Of a stretch of DNA of 64,000 bases, positions 53,901 to 64,000 are shown piece after piece (within the stretch, counting starts at the first letter, position 1; each line of letters opens with the position of its first letter). The translations under genes were made by a program, and so were the position numbers. The notes beneath the pieces were generated by a model. That model searched no databases and was not told the DNA's origin. It saw only the letters and a program-made list of their open reading frames with translations. The stretch is from Phylloscopus collybita. Lineage: Eukaryota; Chordata; Aves; Passeriformes; Phylloscopidae. The stretch covers positions 30,242,001-30,306,000 of the forward strand of contig JAJNNQ010000137.1 of the NCBI GenBank assembly GCA_027886175.1. The letters run 5' to 3'.

Positions 53901-56831
53901 CCACCTCTCATCCCCAGGCCCCCTGCCCTCACAGCCCTAAGGCATGCAGGATGCAAACAGTTAAAAGATAAGATGGGGGGTGGGAAAACAAGTGGCAGAA
54001 GTCTTGGGAAGGAAGCTCAGAAAAGGGAGCTATAAAACAGAAGTGATGAGAACAAATGTGGATTGTCAACCTTTCTCTTGGTAGTGCATGACCTTGTGCT
54101 GCTACAGGAAAATGTTCCTGCTCTGGCCCATCACTCTCCATACTGCCCTTCCACGCTGCCATAAAGAAAGGGAAGACAGTCCCAAATTAAGTCTCGACAG
54201 GCTACTCAGCTGATCAAAGGCAGGCAAAAAAGAAACCATAAAATCCCAGTCTGATTCACCAAGTGATTCATTACTTTAGGCAAAACACTTAAAGATGAGC
54301 CATAAAGGAAAATGGTTTTAAGTACATTTTTGTTTTGAGCCCTTCCCAGTCAATTTAGGAAAGGCATTTGGCAGAGGACTACAGTCACATTTTTTCCTAA
54401 TTGTATTTCTTTTTGAAATCCTCTCGACAGTCTTGGTTCTCAGAAGAGGTCCCACAACACACCACCACAAATAAATGCACTCTTGTCTTCCACAGAAAGT
54501 GGAAATGCTGTATGAGTGGGGCTTTATGGATCGCTGCAACAAAACACACTGTCCAGATGTATTTCTAAGGGTTAAACAGCAGCTCTGAAATTCCCATTTA
54601 AATAAACTTTTGTATTACAGAAGGAAGAATCCTTTGCATAAGTTCATATGTAGCTCAGTTTTCCTCTGCCCCGGTTTACAAGTAATTTCTCTGCCTCAGT
54701 TTTCTTGACTGTAAGAGACTCAAAGCAATATTTAGCTGATAAGCTTGGGCAAATATTGAAAGAGTTAACTGCAAAACATGAAAAAGCTGCCATTTTTCCC
54801 AAGAGCAGCTGCTCAAACTTCTTGGATTGGATTAAGGTCACAGCAGTAAGTATCCATCAGAAAGAAAATGGAATTCAGGCTTAAAATATTCAAGTATTTC
54901 CACAACATCCACTTGCCTTCACAATAAAAACTTTTAAATGATGATTATTATCACATTATTTGCTATGCAAATTCCAACAGAAATGAGCAAGATGCTAAAA
55001 AGGGAGAGAAGAGCACAGGAGAAAGGAGAGTCCCATTTCTGCTCGGTCACCACTCTTCCACTGCTAAGAACAAGCTCCCAAAACAGCAAACACAGACAAA
55101 ATGTAGGACAGAGAGCCAGGAGGAGCAGCCTGCAAGCAGGAAGGCCGAGAGAGCACTGCCTCCCCTTCCATCCTTTAAAACCCTTGTAAAAAGCAGGATC
55201 TGGGCACGAAGGACAATTGATCCTCCACGTTTTACAGCAGTCTGCAGAAAGCCTCAAGCTCAGGGGATCCTCCTCTTCACACGGGTACGTGCAGCTCGGT
55301 GCTCACTGCCAACAACTGTCTCCCATCCTCACCCAGCCTGGAGAGCCCAGTTGGTCCAACCACAGCATAAATAGTCTCAAGCGACAAGACAGAGGATGCT
55401 GCAGTGTGCTTCAGTGAAGTGCTCTCTCTATGGTGCCTCTTAAAAAGAAAAAAAAAAACCCCAACCTTCCAAAAAGGCAAAGTCAAATAGGAGTCATTCA
55501 GTACAACAGTGAAGCAGATCCCATTTTAGTCAGTGAATTTCCACCGAGCCTCAGCAGAAGGCCTCTGCTTCCCAGCAATATGGCAGTTGGAGATTGCAGG
55601 CAGGTTTTGCACAGCGGATTTCAGCGCCATTTCGGCAGGGCTCCTGTCCTGGAAAGGGCAGTTATTGATACCTACATCCTTCAGCAACAGATGGAATTTC
55701 TTTTTACAGGCTTTTTAAACAAAGGTGGTGTTTTGGGAGCAAATGAAGTAAAATTTAGATGGAAGAAGCTGTTTCTTTCTCCCCATATAGCTGCTTTTCC
55801 TACTGATCTATGAAGGTTAGACACAGAATTTAGGGAATTTTTCCTTTGTTTTGTTGTTTTTTTTTTTATTCCTGCAATATATCTTGTCAACTAACACGTA
55901 TCTTTTTCTTACGCTTTACTTTTAGAACAATGTCTGTTCTGTTATTTTGCCTTTCAAGCAGAAGTAAAAGCCAAACAAACCTGAAGGTGAATGAAGCACA
56001 GCACACGTTCCTATTTATAATTTGGACTAGAGGTTGGTAGAAATGCTCCACAGTGGTCAGGGACTCTAAACAGCCTACGGACATGAGATGAGTTCAGCTG
56101 GTGGCACAAGGAAACTATAGCTTCTCCTACCATAAAACCAGCTGCCAGATCCAGGGTCTATTTCGGTCCTTCTAATGTCACATAAACAATGCACGGCTCT
56201 GCACACCTCATCGTCTCCTCTCTCACAAGAAAACAGACACATCCTAGCTACAGGTTGCCTTACGAACTCTGCAAAACAATGGAACAAGCCCCCTGCCACA
56301 GGAGCGAGCTGGACGTACACACACGTGAGCCAGCGCAGCCCCTGGCATCCGCTCGGGCCCCTTTTTGTTCTCGCCTTGGCTCGCTAAAAGCGACCACCTC
56401 AGCTGTTACTATGTATTTACGAGCACCACGCACACGCGTGCGCGCCCTGGGCCCAGCCTGCATTTTCCGAATACCTTGTAAAACTTGCATCGACCCCACG
56501 GCAGTGCTGGGTTTAAGGGAAAGGCAGGAGCGCTCCCCGGGCACGGCTACACCGCGGCCGCGCACCCTGCGGGGGCTGCGGCACCCGCGACCCGGCCGTC
56601 ACAAGGGGAAAACTCATTTATTATTACTATTTTCTTTTTCTTCGCTGCCAGGGGAAGCCCGTGGCCGCAGACTGCCAGGATTTTGTTTTATTTCTGCGGG
56701 TTTTGTTTGCTTGTTTGTGGTTTTTTTCCATGCCCGCCTCAGCAGCCGGCGAGGGCAGCATCGCCCCCCGCCTCCGGCGCGGCAGCGCGCCCCAGCCGCG
56801 GGGAGATGCCGCATGGCCGCCCCGGCCCCAC

Positions 56832-56888
56832 GGCCCCGCCGGGCTCCCCCAGCCCCGCCGGGCTCCCCCAGCCCCGCCCGGCTCCCCG
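56832..56888. repeat. GC-rich 19-bp tandem repeat, three copies
   Basis: Three adjacent copies of a 19-bp unit (AGCCCCGCCGGGCTCCCCC type; first and last copies slightly changed). It lies inside the CpG island. The minus strand carries several G-runs. Confidence 0.9.
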
Positions 56889-56996
56889 CCTACATTTTTA
56901 GGGTTTACACCGGGCAGCAGCCGGGCCGAGCAGACACGTTTAGCGGGTGATGGGGGAGGGTTGCGCAGACGGCGGGGACAAAGCGCGGGCGGCGGC

Positions 56997-57031
56997 GGGC
57001 TCCGGGCTCCGGGCTCCGGGCTCCGGGCTCC
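56997..57031 (+). repeat. GGGCTCC tandem repeat, five copies, G-quadruplex motif
   Basis: Five exact 7-bp units place G3 runs at 56997, 57004, 57011, 57018 and 57025 with 4-base CTCC spacers, the classic G-quadruplex spacing. The G-rich strand is the template for SLC38A1. Confidence 0.92.
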
Positions 57032-57122
57032 GGCCCGCGCTGCGCGGCCGCGGCGCGGAGACAAAGGGTGCCCGGGGAGCCGCGGCCCCATCCCTCCGAC
57101 TGCATTAGCTGCTGCTGCCTAC

Positions 57123-57190
57123 CTTCCCCAGGAGTCGCGGGGGGCCCTCTGAGAAGCGATCCACCTTTTCCGCCGGGATCCGGCTGGAGA
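57123..57190 (-). other. SLC38A1: Probable noncoding exon 1 of SLC38A1
   Basis: Read on the minus strand, a good donor (GGGGAAG|GTAGGC, GT at 57122-57121) lies inside the CpG island. An AT-rich stretch near 57205-57240 would sit at a plausible TATA-like distance from a start near 57170-57200, so the upper boundary given is a guess. The exon would splice to the acceptor at 48463-48464. Another usable donor (ACAAG|GTATTC, near 56475) exists in the island, so a different or additional first exon is possible. Transcript data are needed to choose. Confidence 0.33.
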
Positions 57191-57531
57191 ATCCCGACAA
57201 ATAATTACAGGGATAAAAATAAAATAAAATCTAATTTAAAAAAAAAATGAAGGAGAAGAAAAAGGGGAGAGGAGGGGGAGAAATTAAACTGGCGGAACGA
57301 AAACGGCCAGAAAGATGCCCTTCCTCCTCCCGCGCGCGGGTGTGTGCATGTGGAGGTGGGCGGGCTGGCGGGAGCGCGCCAAGCGCGCCGCCGCGCGGGG
57401 CCGGCGCAGGGGCCGCGCCACCAGGTGCTGCGGGACGCCGAGACTCCGTGGGCCGGAGGCTCACACGTCCCGGGGCAGGGGATCCACGGGCCCCCGACAC
57501 GCCCAGCTCCCCGGCCGCATGGACGTTCAGC

Positions 57532-57534
<3 letters not shown>

Positions 57535-57584
<50 letters not shown>

Positions 57585-57612
57585 CACGAAAAAAAAAAAA
57601 CCAAAAAAACAC
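57535..57612. repeat. T45 tract followed by A-rich tract at the CpG island edge
   Basis: 45 uninterrupted T (57535-57579), a short spacer, then A12 (57589-57600) and A7 (57603-57609). No retroposon body was recognised beside it. The apparent phenylalanine- or lysine-rich open frames are produced by it. Confidence 0.9.
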
Positions 57613-58335
57613 CCCACAACCGATTTTTTACTCTTTTAACAACAGACAGTAATTTTTCTCTCTTTCTTCACGCCACGGTTGGCCACAGGAGAACCCCTCC
57701 TGGCAGGCAGGCTGGATTTTTGTGGCTTGAAATGGCTATGGAAGCATCTGGCATTATTGTGTTCATCGATTTCCTGTTTTGTCACGCAAAATGCACATGC
57801 TGAAAATGCCATGTGTGCAAGAGGTCAGAGCATTTCCTGCTGGGGCAGGACACCTTTCTCAAAATGAACGGGGAATTCAATGCACAGATGATTTGCTGTA
57901 GCTTGTTATTTCCATACTAATATCTAGAAAGCATTGTATGAGCTTCTTGGCTTGGAAAAAACTTTTCAAGAACTAACCTGAAGCAAGATGGTATTGCAGC
58001 TGTCCTTGGCTCCCCCCTCTAGAGAACACATGACTTGCATGGGATATCACAAGGCAAAGAATGAAAGGGTGATGGAGCCTGTGGGTTTGGGCACAGTTTG
58101 CCTGGCCACCCATGGAGGGTAATGGCTTCTGGGAGGCTTTCATGGCTGCTCTTTCAGAAGCCTCTTGAGGTGCTTGCTCTGGAATTTCCACTACTGGGTC
58201 TCCTAAATGTCAGGCCAAAAAGGCAGATGACACACATGAAGAGCTGTGGTTTTCAAATTACTGACTTTGCATATACAAATTGGATTCCTGTTTTGGTGCT
58301 TTCACCACATTTTTTTTTTTTTCAGTAGAGCAGTT
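57613..58335. other. Upstream intergenic DNA, nothing recognised
   Basis: No gene or repeat family was recognised. A short T run near 58311-58322 abuts the CR1 that follows. Confidence 0.6.
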
Positions 58336-58812
58336 CACAGAATCATAGAACAGTTTGGGTTGGAAGGACGACTAAAGGTCATCTAGTCCAACCCCCAGCA
58401 ATAGACAGGGACATCCTCAACTACATCAAGTTGCTCAGAGCCCCATCCAGCCTGTTTGAATGTTTTCAGGGATGGATAATCCACCACACCTCTGGGCAAC
58501 CTCTTCCAGTGTTCCACCACCTTCTTTTTCCTTATATCTAATGTAAATTGACGCTCCTTCAGTATAGAACTATCACCCCTTGTCCTATTGCAACAGGCCC
58601 TGCTAACAAGTTTATCACTCTTTCTTATAGGCCCCCTTTTGGTACTGAAAGGCCACCACAAAGTCTCCTTGAATCCTTCTTTTCCCCAGGCTGAACAACA
58701 CCAAGTCTTTCAGCCTAGGAGAGGTGCTCCATACCGATGGTCATCATCATGGCCCTAGTGCCCCAACAGCCCCATGTGTCTCCTGTGCTGAGGAGCCCAG
58801 AGTTCTCTGAAT
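58336..58812 (-). mobile_element. CR1 LINE 3' fragment
   Basis: It starts with the inverted 3' end (agaatcatagaacagtttgg, gttggaaggacga), then gtccaaccccca, cctctgggcaacctcttcc, ttccccaggctgaacaacac and gaggtgctcc. The right boundary is gradual because divergence increases. It is inactive. Confidence 0.93.
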
Positions 58813-61800
58813 GTGAAGCGCTGTGCAAACAGTAATTTAGTTAACACCTATTGTGTGCCCTGTGGTACAAGAGCCATACCATCCCAGTATTGAGAGTGAA
58901 GCCTGGGGAAGAGCTAGCTGAACCAGGGCATTAAGACAAGGGCTGATCTTTCAACCTTACTTGTGTGGTTAAACCTCTGACATCAGAATCGTATGCAGTT
59001 CCAGAGAAATTCAAGATTGACAAAATATGTGAGACTGGATTCAAAGTCAGGGGCTTCACTCCCCACCCAGCCCTCTGTGTAAGGTATGCCTGAAAGCAGA
59101 GAAGCAGGTATTTGCAATTCACCCTGACTCAATTAGACTTATATACGGTAAATTGAAAACCAATCTCTCCCCCAGATTATTGAACAAAAATGTGTATTAT
59201 ATGGTGGATGGGGTCAGGTGGTGTTGCTGTAGGGAATAAGAAGAAACTACTTTGTTTCTTTAAAACAAAACATGTATCAGGCTATCAGGTGAATGGTCAT
59301 TGATTTGATGTGTTCTGCTACCTCCTTTCCTTTTATAGTTTTAAAGGCAGGCTATCTGATTCCTACCTTGTCATGTGCATTCTTAGAATGGAGGTAATTA
59401 TTTTTCACAGGATTAAAAAAAGTATTTTTAATATATCTAAACACAACTCCACGAAAATGATAGTACTTCTCAGAAAGGGAAGCTATTTTGCATCTTTAGT
59501 ATTTCAAATTTCTCCACTCTACCTCTCAATGTCTCTCTGATTTGTTTATCTCTCTTGGGTCTGTTTGCCTTGATATGCTGTGGAAGTTTGATGCTTGTGA
59601 AACTCTTCTAGTTCTAGTTTTATGGTTTCTTGTAAGCTTTTGTTCAACAGATTTTCATGATAGTCACTCCTTATTGACCCTGTTCACTCCTCCTGTGTAT
59701 TTCTCTTTATTCTTTTCACTCATTATCTCATTCCTATTTCAGGTTTAGAGATATACCACAAAGATTCAGGAATTTACCATAATATTTTTTCTTTCTGTTG
59801 CCCATCTTAAACTGGTACGAGGTGGGCATCCATCTCAAATCTCTTCTTAGATGCCTTGACTTTTATCTAGTCAAGATGGAGCCTCCTTTCTTTCCTCTGA
59901 GATAAACCTGTGCCTTTCTCTGCTTGTGGTATCACCGTTCTCATCCTGCTTTTGTTCAGACTTGCAACTTCCAAATATCCTTTAGATTTTATTACGCCTG
60001 CCTAAAATGAATCAACAACCCTGTTCATTTTCAGAACTACTCTCTGAAGTGCAATGTTCTTCCAGAGTCTGGAAAATTCCCTTCTGTACTGTCCTTCAAA
60101 AATTTATGCTTATTGACTAACCTATACTTACTAATGGAAACTGCTGGTATGTAACAAAAAAAATATATCTACATAATAAAAGTGAACTTAAATCAAAAGA
60201 CACCAAATACTACTTTTTCTAACTAAATTATTGCACGTGTGAACATTTAGCAATTTTCTTCATGCAGTTTCAGAATGCTGTTTGATTTGGCATGTATTTC
60301 ACTGAAAGTGGGGTTTGTTTGGCTTCTTTGTTGTCTTTTTCTTCCAAATTGTAGCAAAGCCTTCCAGACATTCCAGACACAATTCTTGCACCTGAGACAA
60401 AGCTGATGACAGAGCATCATTAATTTTGTATGATTATCCTTACAACTATTTTACCCTCGGGCAAATATATGGCTACAGCCCAAGGGAATGGAGTTGCTGG
60501 AGCTGGAGGTGGCTGTGCCTGGGGCAGAGGAATTCATGACTGATGTGATGAGCCTGACAGGTGGAGCTGGAGGTGCTTACAGACTTCTCCTCACCTCTAT
60601 TTTAGTACATCCGTCATTGGCATGCTTGAACTTATGTGTTAGTGCTTGTGTGAAAGAGAGGAGAATAAAAGAGAACAGATCAGAAGGGTAAAGCCAGCTG
60701 AAGGAGAAAATCCTGTGTTTTTCAGAGGTGCTTGCTGCCAGAAAGTGACCTTGAACATCTTTGAAGCCTCTGACTGTTCAAGAATAGTGATGAAGCAAAG
60801 GGTGTAAGCAATGGCTATTTTTGCACCTGAGTACTAGCTCTAAATCAAGTTGAGCTAAAATGCACATAGAGTTTCATGACTTTTTTGTTGTTGTTCACTG
60901 CTTTTGTTTTTTGGAAAGAGGAATTTGTGTCCATTTTCTGCAGAGAACCAACAAGCTTAGGTTTGATAACAGTGTCTTAGCCATGGGGCTGCTCACAGGA
61001 GGGGGCAGTACTGGTCCTCTTAAAGAAAGTAATTAGGTTGGGAGATCCCTTTCCCACCAAGGCTTCACAGACACTGTGGGCTCAAAAAGTCCTGGAGATG
61101 TGCTGCAAGGACAAACAGTAGGTACTGGTACCTACTTGGGCTGGGTGTGGTTCAAGCCCAAACACCATGGGGCTTGCTGAGGTGGGTGAAGTCTTTCAGG
61201 GTGGAATAGCAAGCTATTGACAGCACAGTACAAATTTATTCTTGAAAAGAAAGTAAATGTTTCAACAAGTATCTATGGATTCTCTAGTCTGCCATGCCAG
61301 GATTTGCCAGCAAACAAAAATAAAGGTTTTGGGGCTATCTCTCACCGTGTTAAAAGCCTCCTGGTGCTAGCAGGGACCTGACACTGAGTCTGTGACATTA
61401 GCAGAGGAGGATATTTTGCTCAGCAGCTGAGCAAGAGAGAACATCATTGACTACAATGCATAATGTACGATCTGTACATGACCGGTCTTGCGTGATACTC
61501 TGAAAGAACTGCCCACACTTGTCACAGATTTTGTGAACACTGATAGCATCAACTGTGTTTAAACGTGTTCAGCTGCCTCCAACTCTGCATGTTGAGACAA
61601 TCAGTTTTCTAGGGCTGCGGAATCTTGCATGCATGTCTGTAATGCTGTGACCGTGAGATGTTATCACTCATTAGCTTCCTGGCCAAAGTATGGTGTACGA
61701 CTGCTGATGAGTAATCCTGGTTTAATAGGAGTTGTCCTCTGCTCTTCCTCCTTAGCTTCAGGAATTCCCGGAACGAACCAGGTAGTTGTGCTTTTTCTCC

Positions 61801-62512
61801 TTAACTCCTGATCATCTGCTCTAGTTCTTTTCTTTGGTCAGAGCAAGGGTTTTACTGGGATACAAAGTTTTCAAACTTCCTGCATGAGGCTAAGGAAATA
61901 GCAGTGGCTAAAACAGAAGAGATTTACAAATATGATAGATGCCTGCAGTGATAGTAAAAGTTTCATTTAAACATATTTTAAAAGTAGATGTAAAAAATGC
62001 TCTTTTATTTACTTGCCTTTAAGGTGTTGCTTCTTGAAGTCAGTTTATAGCACTGTAGACCAGTTTATATGTTCTGAGTAGACCATAAAACTTTGATCTC
62101 TTTGAAATGAGTTAACTCAGAGTTTGTGGTGACCAGGATGCTGAGTTGTGTTGCTACATAAAGATGAGATCCCCTCTTCTTTTCCCCAGAAAAAGGGGGT
62201 TTTGCCATTCTATTTGTATAGAGTAACTTCAAGGGCTTGCTTAGCATTTTGAGGGATAATACCCATGATGGCATGTTGTCAGAAATTGTCCCAGCTAATT
62301 GCAACTCCTAGTCCCAACATATACAGCATAGCTATTGGGATGTGTCTAGAAACATGAGATAATTGATAACAGTTGTGAATTAAATTATACTAAAAATACT
62401 TAGTTATGTATTGTATTAAATTACACTAAATATAATTCATTTAATCTGGGACTGGCCTGCTAGTGCAGAACCCAGTAATTGAATTCTCCTCTGGTAAAGA
62501 AGATAGATTAAA
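58813..62512. other. Upstream intergenic DNA, nothing recognised
   Basis: No exon, RNA gene or repeat family was recognised. SLC38A2, expected farther upstream, is not seen. Confidence 0.6.
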
Positions 62513-62604
62513 AGATAGATATAGATATAGATATATAAAGATATAGATATAGATATAGATATAGATATAGATATAGATATAGATATAGATATAGATATAG
62601 ATAT
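62513..62604. repeat. (ATAGAT)n hexanucleotide microsatellite
   Basis: About 92 bp of ATAGAT repeats, with one interruption (ATATAAAG) near 62532-62540 and a purer run afterwards. It is likely length-polymorphic. Confidence 0.95.
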
Positions 62605-64000
62605 GTGAAATTAAAAAATGAAAACAATTCAGAATTTAGGTGCCAAATATTATATATCTAAATCCATAACATTAATTAAAAGCTTTTGAAGTTGATGAAC
62701 ATGTCTCACTGCTGCTTAAATCCACGGGTGTTGAGGGAAATCAGTGTCTTTAGAATGCAGAGCACTCGTTTACCTGACTATGTGTGAAATTAGATGCTGA
62801 CTTTTAAGTACCCAGGTAGTACATACCAATCTTAGTGTAATCCTGCAATCATGTGGTCTGCTGACCTCATGCTATCATAAAACATCAAGAAATGGGAGAA
62901 TTTGGAAAAAAAGAATTTTTTTTGACAATTCCCATCTAATAAGATGACATAAGATTTTCAGGATGGTGGAAAAATTATGAATTCTTTAAATCATCACAGT
63001 AAATAAACAACAAATAAAGCTTAGATTTACATACAAGAAATTCAGACTCATGGAGTAGAGGATTAGGTTAAAATAAAGTCCCTTAAGAACATCTTGACGG
63101 CCAATATTTTTTAAAAGAACAAACCAAAATAAAGCTGTTGACATAGGGCATTTCAGGAAGTGTGGCTGAAATCTGACAGAAATAGTCAGTTTATTTAAAA
63201 TTTGGTGTTGCTAACAAATCTGTAAGACCAGGCAGATGCCTCATGTGGTACCCAGGACCCATCCCATACTTTATCTGATATTTACATTAGCTTTTGCAAT
63301 TCTGTAAAATACACACAAATTCAATATTCATTAAACATAAATTAAGTGAGTGAAAGCAGAATTTATCCCATCATTTACAAGGCTTTGGGTATTGCATATT
63401 CCGTGAAAGTCCTGGATTGTGACAGTGCCATAGGCCAAGGCCAAGCTATGTGCATACACATTCAGTGGTTATTAAGTGTGCCTGTCTTTAATTTCATGTT
63501 TATGGAGGAGTAAAGTTCTGTAGAAAAAGCATAAAACTAATAAAATTTTACACACTGGTATTTCATGTTATAAATATAGCAAGATTTCCTGATCTGCTCA
63601 AGACAGGAAAGTTTCAAGCCCTGCTGGTGTGGCTGCTTCCCCTGAGCCTCCTGGGCAGCAGGGAGCTGGGCAGCTCCAGTTGTGTCTCACAGACAGGCTA
63701 TTGAGCTCAAGCTGCAGATGAGGAGAAAAGGCAAATAGCAGACAAAAATGTCAAAGTATGCAGCTCTATTAGCAGTCATGCTTAAACACATTCTGAGATT
63801 ACCTGTGTGGTAATCTATTTCTCTGTCTGGTTTTGGGCTTCATGTAGCAGCTGTCATTACAGTAATGAAGTGATTAGATCTGCTCTGTTGCCTAATTACA
63901 GGACTAGAAATGGCATGTGTTCCTGCAATCTAGTTAAGTACTCTATATCTGAATCCTCTGATTTCAAGGATAGTGTTTGGGAAATTATCTTTAGAGCACA
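62605..64000. other. Upstream intergenic DNA, nothing recognised
   Basis: AT-rich sequence with no gene, repeat family or RNA gene recognised. Confidence 0.6.

Larger units (their letters stand above)
48463..57122 (-). other. SLC38A1: Probable SLC38A1 intron 1
   Basis: About 8.7 kb if exon 1 is placed correctly. It holds one CR1 copy (50712-50998), a 20-bp direct repeat (48621-48666) and, at its 5' end, part of the CpG island. Further untranslated exons may hide here, since 5' UTR exons cannot be identified from sequence alone. Confidence 0.5.
56320..57530. promoter_or_regulatory. SLC38A1: CpG island, probable SLC38A1 promoter
   Basis: This roughly 1.2-kb stretch is GC-rich and dense in CpG, in sharp contrast to the AT-rich DNA on both sides. 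It lies just 5' of the SLC38A1 gene on its strand. GC-box-like sites include GGGCGGG at about 57358 on the plus strand and its complement near 56872-56880. Two short GC-rich tandem repeats sit inside it (56832-56888 and 56997-57031). No other gene starting here was recognised, so it is assigned to SLC38A1 by position. Confidence 0.8.

Noticed and set aside
56189..56950. 253-codon open frame on the plus strand across the CpG island, with overlapping frames up to 163 codons
   Set aside because: GC-rich DNA has few stop codons, so long chance frames are expected. The proteins are Pro/Arg/Ala-rich low complexity with no recognised domain, and the frame runs opposite to SLC38A1.
57205..57652. Open frames of 88-135 codons with poly-Phe or poly-Lys
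   Set aside because: They arise from reading through the T45 and A-rich tracts.
56320..58335. A divergent lncRNA from the CpG island on the plus strand
   Set aside because: Plausible in general, but no splice or poly(A) arrangement could be supported from sequence alone.

Overview
This window is vertebrate nuclear DNA, most likely from a bird. Several truncated CR1 LINE copies end in the typical ATTCTATG 3' repeats, the introns are compact, and one gene with GT-AG introns has a CpG-island promoter. Nothing in it looks prokaryotic, organellar or plasmid-borne. I cannot name the species.

The only protein-coding gene I can support is SLC38A1 (SNAT1, sodium-coupled neutral amino acid transporter 1), on the minus strand. 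I assembled its complete coding sequence by eye from 15 coding exons between 48368 (ATG) and 20870 (TGA). All phases agree, every junction is GT-AG, and the product is 487 residues. It has a cytoplasmic N-terminal tail, 11 likely membrane segments, and an extracellular loop with two N-glycosylation sequons between two cysteines.

Layout, left to right: 1-306 is a CR1 fragment cut by the window edge. 307-12079 is apparently gene-free. 12080-12697 looks like an old solo LTR. 12698-14860 is intergenic. About 14860-20869 is the probable long 3' untranslated region, with alternative poly(A) signals. 20870-48368 holds the coding exons and introns, including a CR1 that fills most of intron 9. 48369-48462 is 5' UTR in the first coding exon. 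48463-57122 is a long first intron carrying another CR1. About 56320-57530 is a CpG island with a probable noncoding exon 1. 57535-57612 holds long T and A tracts. The rest, to 64000, is upstream intergenic DNA with one CR1 and an ATAGAT microsatellite.

The gene order known from other vertebrates (SCAF11 - SLC38A1 - SLC38A2) fits a window containing only SLC38A1, but I saw no exon of either neighbour. I found no new gene system. The points most worth a second look are regulatory or structural: the template-strand G-quadruplex motif beside the promoter, the U-tract next to the exon 11 donor, the CR1-filled intron 9, the LTR-like element, and the paired Pumilio/poly(A) signals in the 3' UTR.
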